DNA from: Actinoplanes ianthinogenes | GTDB taxonomy: Bacteria; Actinomycetota; Actinomycetes; Mycobacteriales; Micromonosporaceae | Length of the DNA stretch: 64,000 nucleotides | Direction: 5' to 3' | NCBI RefSeq assembly: GCF_018324205.1 | Contig: NZ_AP023356.1 | Coordinates: 9,616,501 to 9,680,500, forward strand | Shown: piece after piece, positions 33,643 to 42,083 of the stretch | How the letters are laid out: each line of letters opens with the position of its first letter | Position numbering within the stretch: position 1 is the stretch's first letter | Translations under genes and position numbers: made by a program | Notes under the pieces: generated by a model | What the model was told of the DNA's origin: nothing | Databases searched by the model: none | Seen by the model: only the letters and a program-made list of their open reading frames with translations

Positions 33643-33674
33643 CCGCGGTGCTCACCTGCCCGGCGCGGCTGCCG

Positions 33675-35360
33675 ATGATGGTGGACGTGAAATCCGCCCG
33701 CACGCCCGCCGGTGAGCTGGTGATGCTCGTCGACGAGGCCGCTCGGCTGGTCCGCGACCCGCAGCGTCGCGTCGCGCTGGCTCGCCAAGGACTCGAGCGT
33801 GCCGCCGCGCTGGGCGACGAGGTCGCCCGCGTGCGCTGCACGGCGATGGTCACGGAGTTCACCGCCCGCCACGGCCAGCCGGTGGACGCCCTGCCCACGG
33901 CGCTGAGCCTGGTCGGCGAGGCCGACGCGCTCGGCGATCCCCTGGCGATCGCCCAGGCGCATCACACCGCGGCGATGTGCCTGCACCTGCTCGATTGCGT
34001 TCCGGAGTCGATGGAGCACGGGCACGAGGCGCTGGAGGCGTACCGGGCAGCCGGTGACGCCTACGGCGAGGGCCGGGTGCTCAGCCTCGTCGCGACGCTC
34101 TGGGCCGAGATGGGCGACCGGCACCAGGCCCTGGAGCTGTTCGAGCAGGCCCATGACCTGTTCCTCGCCTGTGCGGACCCCAGCGGCGCCGCGACGATGC
34201 TGGCCATGATGGCCGACGGCCAGCGGGAGATCGGTGACCCGGTCGCCGCCGCCGGCACCTGCGAGCGCGCACTGCGGCTGTTCGGCACCGCGGGGATGCC
34301 GGTGGACGCGCAGCGGGCGATGACCGCGTACGCGCAAGTCCTGGCGGATCTGCACCGCCTGGAGGAGGCCGAGCGGTGGCTGGACCGGGCGGCGGACCAC
34401 AACCGCCTGCCCGGCGGCGCCGTCGCCAACCAGGGATACGAGGTGAATCGGCTCCTGGTGCTGGTCCGTACCGTGCTGAACCCCTCGGCACGCTGGGATG
34501 CGGCACGCGAGACGCTGGAGCGCGTGATCGGCCTCGCCGGGGCGCTGCACTCGCAGCGCTCGGGAGCGCAGGCCGAGTCGCTGCTCGCCGAGGTGCTGCA
34601 CGCGACCGGTGACGACGCCGGGGCCTATCAGCATCTGCTTCGGTGCCGGGAGCTGGCCGACGCCGCCGCGCACGGTGCGCACGACCGCCGCATCCAGGCT
34701 CTCCGGGTGCGCTTCGAGGTCGCGCAGGCGCAGCGGGAGGCGGCACAGTATCGCCGGCAGACTGAGGCCCAGGCCGCGATCATCGCGGAACTGGAGCAGG
34801 CCCGGGCGACGCTCGCCGGTCAGATGGCGGATCTCCAGCGGCTCAACGAGGAGGTCCTGCACCTGAGCCGGACCGACCCGCTGACCGGCATCGCGAACCG
34901 CCGGCGGGTGACCGAGTACCTCACCGACCTGTCCAAGATCAACCAGCGGTACGGCGCGCCCCCGGTCGCCGTCGCCCTCTTCGACGTGGACAAGTTCAAG
35001 CACGTCAACGACCGCTACGGGCACGAGGCGGGCGACCGGGTCCTGGTGGCGTTGAGCCGGCTGATGGCGGATCACCTGCGGGTCACCGACCTGCCGGCAC
35101 GGCTGGGCGGTGACGAGTTCGTGATCGTCATGCCCGGCATCTCGCTGGACGGCGCCATGCGAGCCTGCCACCGCCTGCTCGAGGCGGTGCGCGGGTATCC
35201 GTGGGAGCAGATCACCCCCGGGCTCGCGGTGCGCATCTCGATCGGCGTCGCCGACGGTTCCGGGCTGACCGACCCGGACGAGATGCTGCGCAACGCCGAC
35301 ACAGCCCTCTATCGGGCCAAGGAGGCCGGCCGGGACGCGGTGATGGCCGGCTCCCCGTAA
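33675..35360 (+). CDS. TPR-GGDEF diguanylate cyclase
   Basis: 561 residues from ATG 33675 (ATG 33678 is equally possible, no ribosome site seen). Residues 10-365 are helical TPR-like repeats (LALARQGLERAAALGD, ALEAYRAAGDAYGEGRVLSLVATLWAEMGD), then a coiled coil (AQAAIIAELEQARATLAGQMADLQRL) and a GGDEF domain (about 395-555). The active site GGDEF is intact and the inhibitory I-site RVTD lies exactly five residues before it. So it should make cyclic di-GMP and be product-inhibited. No membrane segment. Confidence 0.92.
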   Translation: MMVDVKSARTPAGELVMLVDEAARLVRDPQRRVALARQGLERAAALGDEVARVRCTAMVTEFTARHGQPVDALPTALSLVGEADALGDPLAIAQAHHTAAMCLHLLDCVPESMEHGHEALEAYRAAGDAYGEGRVLSLVATLWAEMGDRHQALELFEQAHDLFLACADPSGAATMLAMMADGQREIGDPVAAAGTCERALRLFGTAGMPVDAQRAMTAYAQVLADLHRLEEAERWLDRAADHNRLPGGAVANQGYEVNRLLVLVRTVLNPSARWDAARETLERVIGLAGALHSQRSGAQAESLLAEVLHATGDDAGAYQHLLRCRELADAAAHGAHDRRIQALRVRFEVAQAQREAAQYRRQTEAQAAIIAELEQARATLAGQMADLQRLNEEVLHLSRTDPLTGIANRRRVTEYLTDLSKINQRYGAPPVAVALFDVDKFKHVNDRYGHEAGDRVLVALSRLMADHLRVTDLPARLGGDEFVIVMPGISLDGAMRACHRLLEAVRGYPWEQITPGLAVRISIGVADGSGLTDPDEMLRNADTALYRAKEAGRDAVMAGSP

Positions 35361-35363
35361 GGC

Positions 35364-36623
35364 TCACATGGTGCTGAGCCGTGCTTCGGCGTGCGCGATG
35401 AAGTCGCGGACACCGCGGTGCCGGCCGCCACGGCGCAGATCGGTCAGCAGGTCGCGCACCAGGCTCACGGCGCGGCGCGAGCGCACCTGCTCGAGCCGGT
35501 CGATCACGACCCGCCCGACCACGCACGCCTGCTCCGGCTCACCAGCGGTCACGTACCCATCGGCGAGGTAAAGGCCTTCGTAGATCGCCGCCCGGGGACG
35601 GGGATGCCCCGGTGCGACGAGCGTCGCCGGGCGCAACATCGCGGTTCCCTCGCGCACCAGCGTCCGGGCGCGGGCCCGCCGGCCCCGGACGAGTTCGTCA
35701 CGAGCCAGTCGCAGCAGGGTGCGGGCGGCCATCGGCTCGGCCGTGTCCGCGGCCACCCGACGCACCCACTCCGGCTCGTCCCCGGCGGGCGCCGCGGCCA
35801 TCGCGGTGGCTCGGTCCGCCACCCGGCGGGCGGAGCGCTCGTCGCCGGCGAGGGCATGCGCGTACGCGAGCTGTCCGGCGGCGAAACTGCGGGTGGCAGT
35901 GGTGCCGGCGGCGGCCTCGAGCGCCGCCTGCCCGATGTCCACCGCGTCGGCGGGGCGTCCCGCGACGGCGACGTTCGCCGAGAGGTCTCGCAACAGGTGG
36001 GCGACGAGCCTGCGGTCACCGCCCTCGTGCGCGGCGCGCAACCCCACGACGAGATAGCGCTGCGATTCGCGGTGCCGCCCGGCGTCCATGGCCAGCCACG
36101 CGGCGAGTTGCGCCAACTGTGCCGCCACGACCGTCAACCGCCGGTTGAGCCGCTCGCCGCGGTGATCCTGCTCCAGCAGCTCCCGCGTCGCCTGGTACTG
36201 AGCCGCGACGTAGCCGAGGGCGTCCAGGCTGTCGGAGCCGGCGGCGGCCCCGCGCAACGCGTCGACCCCTCGTTCGGCAACGGTCACCAGTTCGAGGCCG
36301 GCATCAGGGTCATCGGGTGCCGATTGCCCACCCGGTCGCGGGCGCAGAAACGCTCGGGCGACGTCGGGGAGCCGCTGGCCGGCCGTCCACAACTCCTCGG
36401 CGGCGATGGGCCGGCCCAGGGCGTCGGCGAGCACCCGGACCGCGTAGAGCGCCACCGGTGGGTAGGGCACCCGGCCGCGGTCGCGCCAGTGGTAGGGCGC
36501 CGACTCGGAGATGGTGCCGGGGCCGTAGACGGCATTGATGCGCCGCGCCAGGGTCCGAGGTGTCCACCGCAGCTCGGCGAGGCACTGTGCGAGCACGTCG
36601 TTGGGCGGTCCGGTCCCGGCCAT
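35364..36623 (-). CDS. Large HTH regulator with TPR-like C-terminal domain
   Basis: 419 residues, leaderless ATG. The N-terminus LAQCLAELRWTPRTLARRINAVYGPGTISESAPYHWRDRGRVPYPP is an XRE-like helix-turn-helix typical of Streptomyces/Micromonosporaceae regulators, and the remaining 300 residues are Ala/Arg-rich helical repeats of TPR type. Such proteins often act as development or antibiotic regulators with unknown ligands. Convergent with the GGDEF gene (3-bp gap). TAACCT lies 6 nt before the start. Confidence 0.7.
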   Translation of the reverse strand: MAGTGPPNDVLAQCLAELRWTPRTLARRINAVYGPGTISESAPYHWRDRGRVPYPPVALYAVRVLADALGRPIAAEELWTAGQRLPDVARAFLRPRPGGQSAPDDPDAGLELVTVAERGVDALRGAAAGSDSLDALGYVAAQYQATRELLEQDHRGERLNRRLTVVAAQLAQLAAWLAMDAGRHRESQRYLVVGLRAAHEGGDRRLVAHLLRDLSANVAVAGRPADAVDIGQAALEAAAGTTATRSFAAGQLAYAHALAGDERSARRVADRATAMAAAPAGDEPEWVRRVAADTAEPMAARTLLRLARDELVRGRRARARTLVREGTAMLRPATLVAPGHPRPRAAIYEGLYLADGYVTAGEPEQACVVGRVVIDRLEQVRSRRAVSLVRDLLTDLRRGGRHRGVRDFIAHAEARLSTM

Positions 36624-36629
36624 GGCGCA

Positions 36630-36635
36630 AGGTTA
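36630..36635 (-). promoter_or_regulatory. -10 box of a leaderless gene (TAACCT)
   Basis: Minus-strand TAACCT, 6 nt before the ATG at 36623. The adjacent GTTAACAACGTTGAC is an imperfect palindrome that may be the operator. Confidence 0.45.
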
Positions 36636-36729
36636 ACAACGTTGACGGCATCGACACATGGCAATGCCCTGGGGCTCTCGTTTGGATACGGAGGAGACAG
36701 CGTGAACCCGTACCCGGAAAGGGCACTCG

Positions 36730-37530
36730 ATGGACCACGACCACGACGGCGACATCTTCAACCGCGGCCTCCAGTTCGACCTGACGACGCTGCTGCGCCG
36801 TCGCCAGATGCTCGGACTTGCCCTCGGCGCCGGCCTCGCCGGCCTGGCGGCCGGCCCCGCGTTCGCCGCGAGTGCGACGGAGTCCCCGTCCGCCGCGACC
36901 GCCGCCGCCTGCCAGACCATCCCCACGGAGACCGGGGGTCCGTTCCCCGGCGACGGCACGAACGGCCCCAACATCCTCACCCAGAGCGGCATCGTCCGCA
37001 GCGACCTGCGAACCAGCTTCGGCACCGGTTCCGCCACCGCCGGCGGCGTCAACCTGACTCTGCGCCTCACGGTGCTGTCCGCGGCGACCTGCGCTCCGTA
37101 CAGCGGGGCCGCCGTATACCTCTGGGGGTGCGACCGGGAGGGCCGGTACTCGATGTACTCCGCCGGCGTCACGCAGGAGAACTATTGCCGTGGCGTACAG
37201 GCGGCCGGCTCCGACGGCCGGCTGACGTTCACCACCATCTTCCCCGGATGCTATCCGGGGCGCTGGCCGCACCTTCACTTCGAGGTGTACCCGAGCCTGG
37301 CCAGGGCCACCTCGGCGAGCGGGAAACTCAAGACGTCGCAGCTGGCATTCCCGGCCGACATCTGCCGCACCGTTTACCGCACGGCCGGTTATCAGGCCAG
37401 CATCACCAATCTCGCGCGCGTGTCGCTGTCCAGCGACAGTGTCTTCCGGGACGGATACAGCCAGCAGATGGTCACCATCTCCGGCACCCCGCAGTCCGGA
37501 TACGTCGCGAACCTGACGATCACCGTGTAA
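36730..37530 (+). CDS. Secreted intradiol ring-cleavage dioxygenase-like protein
   Basis: 266 residues. The N-terminus has a twin-arginine type signal (LLRRRQMLGLALGAGLAGLAAGPAFAA). The mature domain matches the beta-subunit fold of protocatechuate 3,4-dioxygenases: ETGGPFPGD, GAAVYLWGCDREGRYSMYS (iron Tyr), TIFPGCYPGRWPHLHFEVY (iron Tyr and HxH). The four ferric ligands (two Tyr, two His) are all present. Extracellular dioxygenases of this kind act on lignin-derived catechols or pigments in other actinomycetes. A hairpin follows the stop. Confidence 0.87.
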   Translation: MDHDHDGDIFNRGLQFDLTTLLRRRQMLGLALGAGLAGLAAGPAFAASATESPSAATAAACQTIPTETGGPFPGDGTNGPNILTQSGIVRSDLRTSFGTGSATAGGVNLTLRLTVLSAATCAPYSGAAVYLWGCDREGRYSMYSAGVTQENYCRGVQAAGSDGRLTFTTIFPGCYPGRWPHLHFEVYPSLARATSASGKLKTSQLAFPADICRTVYRTAGYQASITNLARVSLSSDSVFRDGYSQQMVTISGTPQSGYVANLTITV

Positions 37531-37536
37531 CCGCAT

Positions 37537-37576
37537 CCGTGCGGTAGGCGCCGGCTCGCGGCCGCCTACCGCACGG
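37537..37576. terminator. Hairpin terminator between convergent genes
   Basis: CCGTGCGGTAGGCG / CGCCTACCGCACGG, 14-bp perfect stem with a 12-nt GC-rich loop, directly after the dioxygenase stop and before the stop of the convergent gene. Confidence 0.8.
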
Positions 37577-37594
37577 AACCCCCCGATCGGGTGA

Positions 37595-38296
37595 TCAGCC
37601 CACGCGTTCGATGACAGCGCGCCGGATCAGGAACTTGCCAGGCTCGCGCACCTGCTCGAACGCCGCGTTGTTGAGCAGCACGCAACTGCCGGACACGGAC
37701 GTCACCTTGACCGTGATGCTCTTGTTGTTGTCGAGGTTGGTGACCTTCAGAACGGTCCCGGCCGGGAACGTGCCACTCGACGCGGCGGGCGCCCCGCCCT
37801 CACCGGACAGGGTTACCGTCGACCCCTTGCAGACCACCTCGCCGCCACCGGAGCTCTGCCCAGCGGCCTGCGCGCCCTGGCCTGCCCCGTTCTGCGCAGC
37901 CTGACCCGCGCCGTTGTTCTGCTTACCGGCCCCGTTCTGCGCAGCCTGACCGGCGCCGTTGTTCTGCTTACCGGCACCAGCGGCCACCTCACCGGCCACG
38001 TCCGCAGTGCATCCCGCGGTGGCACGCCGCTGATTGATCAGGTCCACCACCGCCTGCCGGTTCGCGATCCGCCCCGCCGACTGAGCATCCGGATTGGCCT
38101 TCTGCCCCGCGATGAACTGCAAGTTCTGCCGCAACGCCTGATCGAGGCCGACGCAACTCTCGGTAGCGCCGTTTTCCCCGGCACTACTCACCCCGGTGCT
38201 GACGGCAAAGGCGCCGCCGACTAGCGCCACCGCCGACAGGGCGAGCATGACCTTGCGAGACGTCCCAGAAAACGGCTGCCGCCTGGTTCGATACAT
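37595..38296 (-). CDS. Secreted protein with Gln/Asn repeats and barrel-like C-terminal domain
   Basis: 233 residues, GAAGGAG ribosome site. Signal peptide (KVMLALSAVALVGGAFAVSTGVSSA). A helical part with ESCVGLDQALRQNLQFIAGQKANP..C comes next, then a low-complexity stretch GAGKQNNGAGQAAQN given twice by a 45-bp repeat, then a C-terminal domain VVCKGSTVTLSGEGG...GTFPAGTVLKVTNLDNNKSITVKVTSVSGSCVLLN...F that resembles a double-psi beta-barrel (RlpA/expansin-like). The usual catalytic Asp/His of RlpA are not evident, so it may bind cell wall only. Confidence 0.72.
   Translation of the reverse strand: MYRTRRQPFSGTSRKVMLALSAVALVGGAFAVSTGVSSAGENGATESCVGLDQALRQNLQFIAGQKANPDAQSAGRIANRQAVVDLINQRRATAGCTADVAGEVAAGAGKQNNGAGQAAQNGAGKQNNGAGQAAQNGAGQGAQAAGQSSGGGEVVCKGSTVTLSGEGGAPAASSGTFPAGTVLKVTNLDNNKSITVKVTSVSGSCVLLNNAAFEQVREPGKFLIRRAVIERVG
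37886..37975. repeat. 45-bp repeat in the secreted-protein gene
   Basis: The unit from 37900 recurs at 37945 almost unchanged and encodes a 15-residue Gly/Ala/Gln/Asn unit. Confidence 0.85.
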
Positions 38297-38379
38297 CGCA
38301 TCGCTCCTTCGCTCTCAGGCTGCTTCGATGCAGCACTCACAGTTACGAAGGAAGCCGGGGAGCCGGTTGAGTACGCGTA

Positions 38380-38405
38380 CCTTAAAGATCCTTAAACATC
38401 CTTAA
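38380..38405. promoter_or_regulatory. Three CCTTAA boxes at 10-bp spacing
   Basis: CTTAA begins at 38381, 38391 and 38401, so the boxes fall on the same face of the helix. They lie 85-110 bp upstream of the secreted-protein start, the position of an activator site, and are very AT-rich for this genome. Head-to-tail repeats near one helical turn are typical of OmpR/PhoP-type response regulators; no such regulator is adjacent. Confidence 0.6.
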
Positions 38406-38424
38406 GGACCCACCCGCGCGGCGG

Positions 38425-38727
38425 TCAGCCGGTGACCATCCCGATCAGAGCGTTGCCGCCCAGCATGATCAGGTCGGCGCCGGCGACGAAGGCCATGCCG
38501 CGCCGCATCAACTGGGCGCTCGCCTCGGGATCGGGGCTGAGGATGCCGCGCGCCGCGCAGATCAGCGCGCACACGACCAGCGCGATGCCGGGAACCAGCA
38601 GCAGGCCGACCGAGCGCGGAGTGTGCCCGCCGGCCACCAGCAGGCTCAGCATCACCGCCGGCAGGACCCCGAACAGCAGCACGGCGCCCACGCCGAGCCA
38701 CCGCAACGTCCGCACCACGTCCGTCAT
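38425..38727 (-). CDS. Small membrane protein, unknown function
   Basis: 100 residues with three hydrophobic segments (about 8-32, 38-58, 75-96) and no motif. The ATG at 38727 (MTDVVRTLRW) is taken rather than 38736. It lies downstream of the sigma factor unit but is separated by a hairpin. Confidence 0.6.
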   Translation of the reverse strand: MTDVVRTLRWLGVGAVLLFGVLPAVMLSLLVAGGHTPRSVGLLLVPGIALVVCALICAARGILSPDPEASAQLMRRGMAFVAGADLIMLGGNALIGMVTG

Positions 38728-38737
38728 GCCACCCACC

Positions 38738-38773
38738 CTTTCGCGGGCTGCGCGTCCACGCAGCCCGCGAAAG
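38738..38773 (-). terminator. Hairpin terminator after the ECF sigma operon
   Basis: CTTTCGCGGGCTGCG / CGCAGCCCGCGAAAG, 15-bp perfect stem, 6-nt loop, immediately after the stop of the CU044_5270-type gene. Confidence 0.85.
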
Positions 38774-38774
38774 C

Positions 38775-39767
38775 TTAGCGGTGCCCGGCCGGCTTCCAGG
38801 GAGCCTCGGCGACGCCGTAGGCGACCGAGCTCGACTGGATCAGCGTGCCCGCCGGCAGGCCGCGCGCGGCCGTGGTCCGCCGGGTCCGCTCCCCGATGTA
38901 CAACCCGGTCACCGGGTCGATGATGACCTCCAGCCGCTCACCGGCCGCGGCGATGCCCAGCGCAGTCCCGGTCCGCCCGTCGAGCGTCGCCCGCTCCTCG
39001 ACGATCTTCAGCGTGGGCAGGTACGCCAGCGCCCGGTACAGCGCCGACCGCAGATCCGCCGGGATCAGCCCGCTGCGCAACGCGTCGGCCACATAGACGA
39101 GCACCTCCTGGTCGGCGTCCCGCCCACGCCCGTCGGTGTCGTCGCGCAGCCGGTCGAACAGTTTGCGCGGATCACGAGGCAACCCGGCGACGAACGCGGC
39201 GGTCGGCACCTGCCAGGTCCCCTTCGCGGTGCACATGTCGCTGATCCCGGGCCCGAAGGCTCCGCAGGGGCCGGTTTCCCGGATCGGCGCCGAGCGGTCG
39301 TCGAACCCGGCAGCCGTCAACTGTTCCGCGGTGCCGAGCAGGGGAACCCGTTCCCCGGTGTCGGTCTCCAGCCGGAACCACTCGCCGGCCCGTTCCGCCG
39401 GCACCCACAGCTCCTGCTTGACGCCTCGCAGGGCGCCCAGGTCCGAGTTCTGGAAGACGGCCGCCATCGAGTGGACGGCGATGTACCGGTATTTCCCGGC
39501 CGGAACCGGCTCGTCCACGGCCTGGATCGGGGCATCGGCGGCCGTGTTCAGCGTCTGCGCGACCAGGACCATCGCGCCGTCCGGCGTGCGGCCGCGGATC
39601 GCGACGACGGCCACCGCCACGGCCAGGATGACCGCGGCCGCTGCGGCGAGCGGGACACGAGGCCACTTTCTTTTCAGTACGCGAACACGCACCCTGCGCA
39701 GCGCTTCCGGATCCTCCGCCGGGACCGGGTAGAGATCGTTCAGGGCGACGTCGAGTTCGTCGATCAT
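38775..39767 (-). CDS. CU044_5270-family membrane protein, partner of ECF sigma
   Basis: 330 residues. A short cytoplasmic N-terminus (IDELDVALNDLYPVPAEDPEALRRVRVRVLKRK) leads into one membrane helix (about 38-58) and a large outside domain with KYRYIAVHSMAAVF, ELWVPAERAGEWF and VYVADALRSGLIPADLRSALYRALAYLP. This family always follows an ECF sigma factor gene and probably acts as its anti-sigma/sensor, although it lacks a zinc-binding ASD motif. ATGA-coupled to the sigma gene. Confidence 0.85.
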   Translation of the reverse strand: MIDELDVALNDLYPVPAEDPEALRRVRVRVLKRKWPRVPLAAAAAVILAVAVAVVAIRGRTPDGAMVLVAQTLNTAADAPIQAVDEPVPAGKYRYIAVHSMAAVFQNSDLGALRGVKQELWVPAERAGEWFRLETDTGERVPLLGTAEQLTAAGFDDRSAPIRETGPCGAFGPGISDMCTAKGTWQVPTAAFVAGLPRDPRKLFDRLRDDTDGRGRDADQEVLVYVADALRSGLIPADLRSALYRALAYLPTLKIVEERATLDGRTGTALGIAAAGERLEVIIDPVTGLYIGERTRRTTAARGLPAGTLIQSSSVAYGVAEAPWKPAGHR

Positions 39768-40342
39768 GAGTCACCTTTCAGCGCGCGCAGGTCCCGCCGG
39801 ACGCGGTGCAGCCGGGAACGGACGGTGCCCTCCGGAATGCCCAGGGCGGTGGCGATCTCCTTGGTGCTCAGCTCACCGAGGCTGCTGAGCAGCAGCACGT
39901 CCCGGTCGCCGTCGGGCAGCGCCGCGATCGCCGCCGCCAGCGCCGCGACGTGGGTCCGCGCGTCGACCCGCGCGGCCACCCCGTCCTCGGGGCCGCCCAC
40001 GGACTCGACATGCGTGGTCAGGCGCTGCGACATCCGCTGTTGCTGCGCCTGCACCCGGTGGTGCCGCCGCAGCAGGTTCACCGCGATCCCGAACAGCCAG
40101 GCGCGTGCACTGCCGCGCTCCGGCCGGTAGTCACCCCGCCCCGACCAGGCCGCCAGGAACGTCTCGGCCACCACGTCCTCGGCCTGACTCGCGCCCACCT
40201 GCCGGGCCAGATACCGCCACAGGCCCGGCGCATGCTCGTCGAAGAGAGCGGCGAACCGCTCCTTGGCGTGCGGCCCGGTCAGCCGCAACCCGGCCGGTGG
40301 ATCGTCGCCCACGGCGGGCACCTCGGCGATGCGTAAGCTCAT
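39764..40342 (-). CDS. ECF-family RNA polymerase sigma factor
   Basis: 192 residues. Region 2: RFAALFDEHAPGLWRYLARQVGASQAEDVVAETFLAAW; region 4: LPDGDRDVLLLSSLGELSTKEIATALGIPEGTVRSRLHRVRRDL. The short linker and absence of region 3 make it an ECF type. It directs polymerase to a small regulon and is probably held by the membrane partner encoded next. The target promoter is not evident in the window. Confidence 0.95.
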   Translation of the reverse strand: MSLRIAEVPAVGDDPPAGLRLTGPHAKERFAALFDEHAPGLWRYLARQVGASQAEDVVAETFLAAWSGRGDYRPERGSARAWLFGIAVNLLRRHHRVQAQQQRMSQRLTTHVESVGGPEDGVAARVDARTHVAALAAAIAALPDGDRDVLLLSSLGELSTKEIATALGIPEGTVRSRLHRVRRDLRALKGDS

Positions 40343-40373
40343 GCCAGGTATTGCCAGAACCCGCGGTTCGCGT

Positions 40374-40988
40374 TCACGCGATGGTGTGGCCGTACTCCGC
40401 CGACAGCAGCGCCAGATCCGGTTCGCCGTAGGCGGCGACCATCTCGGTGAAGCGGGCCGCCTTGTCCGGCCCGAAACGGCTCACGCTGACCGTGTAGGTC
40501 GCGGCGGACACGAAGACCGGCGGGTGCTTCTTGCTGTGGAATTTGTCGGCGTACATGACCAGCTCCTCCTCACCGGTCTTCGCCACGTAGTCGCCCGGCG
40601 GGATCGGCAACCCCTGGTCGAGGACGTCCGCGCGGGTCACGCCGACCCCGGTGTGGCAGGAGCAGAACCGGCACAGCACCTCCGGGAACCCTTCCGCCTC
40701 CAGCAGTTCGTGCCCGAGCACCCCGTGCCGGATGTAGTTCGGGTAGTCGAGCACCCCGTCGCGCCCGTACAACCGGTACACGCCGATGTCGTGCAGCAGG
40801 CAGCCGGCCCGCACCAGATCGGCGTTCAGCCCGGCGCCGAGCCGGTCGAGGAGCTGCTCGGCGATCCGGCAGACGATCTCGCAATGCGTCCAGACCAGCT
40901 CGAACGCCTCCGGCGTCGGCGCCACACGCTCATGCAGCGCCCTGATGTCCTGGTCCGAGGGAATCCACACAGTCGCCCATGATCTCAT
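40374..40988 (-). CDS. HD-domain phosphohydrolase
   Basis: 204 residues from the ATG in the ATGA overlap with the trypsin gene; the longer frame-open start would lie inside that gene. HD motif: THCEIVCRIAEQLLDRL, then LVRAGCLLHDIGVYRLYG and the later IRHGVLGHELL and CSCHTGVGV supply His/Asp metal ligands. Related to the small HD proteins of COG1418. The substrate is unknown, probably a nucleotide or RNA. Coupling to a secreted protease is odd and may be only an operon convenience. Confidence 0.87.
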   Translation of the reverse strand: MRSWATVWIPSDQDIRALHERVAPTPEAFELVWTHCEIVCRIAEQLLDRLGAGLNADLVRAGCLLHDIGVYRLYGRDGVLDYPNYIRHGVLGHELLEAEGFPEVLCRFCSCHTGVGVTRADVLDQGLPIPPGDYVAKTGEEELVMYADKFHSKKHPPVFVSAATYTVSVSRFGPDKAARFTEMVAAYGEPDLALLSAEYGHTIA

Positions 40989-41884
40989 CCCGTGCGCCGG
41001 CATCTCGCCACCGGCTCGTTCGCCACCGCCGGTCTCGCGGCAGCGACAGCGGCGGCGCTGGCCTTGGCCGGGCGCCGGGTCCACAGAAGAGCACCGGCAG
41101 CGGCCGCCACCAGCAGCGCGACGACGCCGGCCGGCTGAGCCCACGCTCCGTCGAGCGGCCCGCCCCGGCCGCCGGCCGTATCCGCGATCCACCCGGCCAG
41201 GTTGTCGGTCCGCGCGCTCAGGTCGGCTCCCTCGTGCGGGCAGGACGGCCCGCTGCTCACCACCGCCACCAGCGTGGGCGGGTCGGTGCGGAAGTACGGC
41301 CCGCCGGAGTCGTGCGGGCAGGCACTGGTGTACCGGTGCGGCCGGCGGCCGGAGACCTCCACGACGGCGTCGCCGACCCGGTCGACGACGAACGTGCCGG
41401 TCTGCAGCCTGTCCGGGTTCCGGTCGCCGGCGCCCGCCAGGCCGTACCCGGTCAGCCGGACCTCCTCCCCCGGCCGCGGCGGGGTGTCCCCGACGGTGAG
41501 CGGCGCGACGTCGGTGATCGCTTCGGCGAGCTCGGCGAGCGCGACGTCCGCGGTCTCCGCCTGCCGGACCCCGGCCACGTCGACCTCATGCCCGCCCACC
41601 ACGGCGGTGGTCCGCTCGGCGACGGTACGACCGACCCGCTCACCGCCCGCGTCCCGGAAGCAGTGCCCGGCCGTGATCACCCACCGCGGCGCGATCAGCG
41701 CTCCCGAGCACCAGCTGTCCCGGCTGCCGTGATCCTCGGTCGGGATGCCGGTCATGGTCAGCCGCGCCGAGAACGACCAGGCGCCCTCGGCCGCGTCCTC
41801 GCCGTAGGCGATCGCGTGCGCCGGCTGGGCGCCGGCCAGCACGACCAGCACCATCGTGAGCAGGCTGAGCAACGGTCGGAGCAT
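40985..41884 (-). CDS. Secreted trypsin-like serine protease with C-terminal anchor
   Basis: 299 residues. Signal peptide (LLSLLTMVLVVLAGAQPAHA), then a trypsin fold with the triad His in VITAGHCF, Asp in ETADVALAEL and Ser in PHDSGGPYF. Cys pairs around these sites are in place. A hydrophobic helix near 255-275 (AGVVALLVAAAAGALLW) followed by Arg suggests a membrane or cell-wall anchor. The specificity pocket cannot be judged. First gene of a pair with the HD protein. Confidence 0.92.
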   Translation of the reverse strand: MLRPLLSLLTMVLVVLAGAQPAHAIAYGEDAAEGAWSFSARLTMTGIPTEDHGSRDSWCSGALIAPRWVITAGHCFRDAGGERVGRTVAERTTAVVGGHEVDVAGVRQAETADVALAELAEAITDVAPLTVGDTPPRPGEEVRLTGYGLAGAGDRNPDRLQTGTFVVDRVGDAVVEVSGRRPHRYTSACPHDSGGPYFRTDPPTLVAVVSSGPSCPHEGADLSARTDNLAGWIADTAGGRGGPLDGAWAQPAGVVALLVAAAAGALLWTRRPAKASAAAVAAARPAVANEPVARCRRTG

Positions 41885-42032
41885 GACGGCACCCCCACAG
41901 CGGCCGGACGGGACAGGGCACGCCCATGCTCCGGAACCGGCCGTTCGGGGACCGTCAGGCTCCCGCTTATCGGACCTTTATCCACGGATCCCTGTGACTA
42001 TCTTGACCTACTGAAGAAACATCTCCACTCTA

Positions 42033-42046
42033 TGGGAGCGCTCCCG
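42033..42046. promoter_or_regulatory. CebR-type operator of the mannanase-like gene
   Basis: TGGGAGCGCTCCCG, one base from the consensus TGGGAGCGCTCCCA bound by the LacI-family cellobiose regulator CebR in streptomycetes. It lies 38 bp before the start codon, with a TTGACC -35-like box upstream (42003-42008). Confidence 0.88.
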
Positions 42047-42083
42047 ACAGCGTCCCCCATCGATGTGAAGAAAGGGGCAGATC

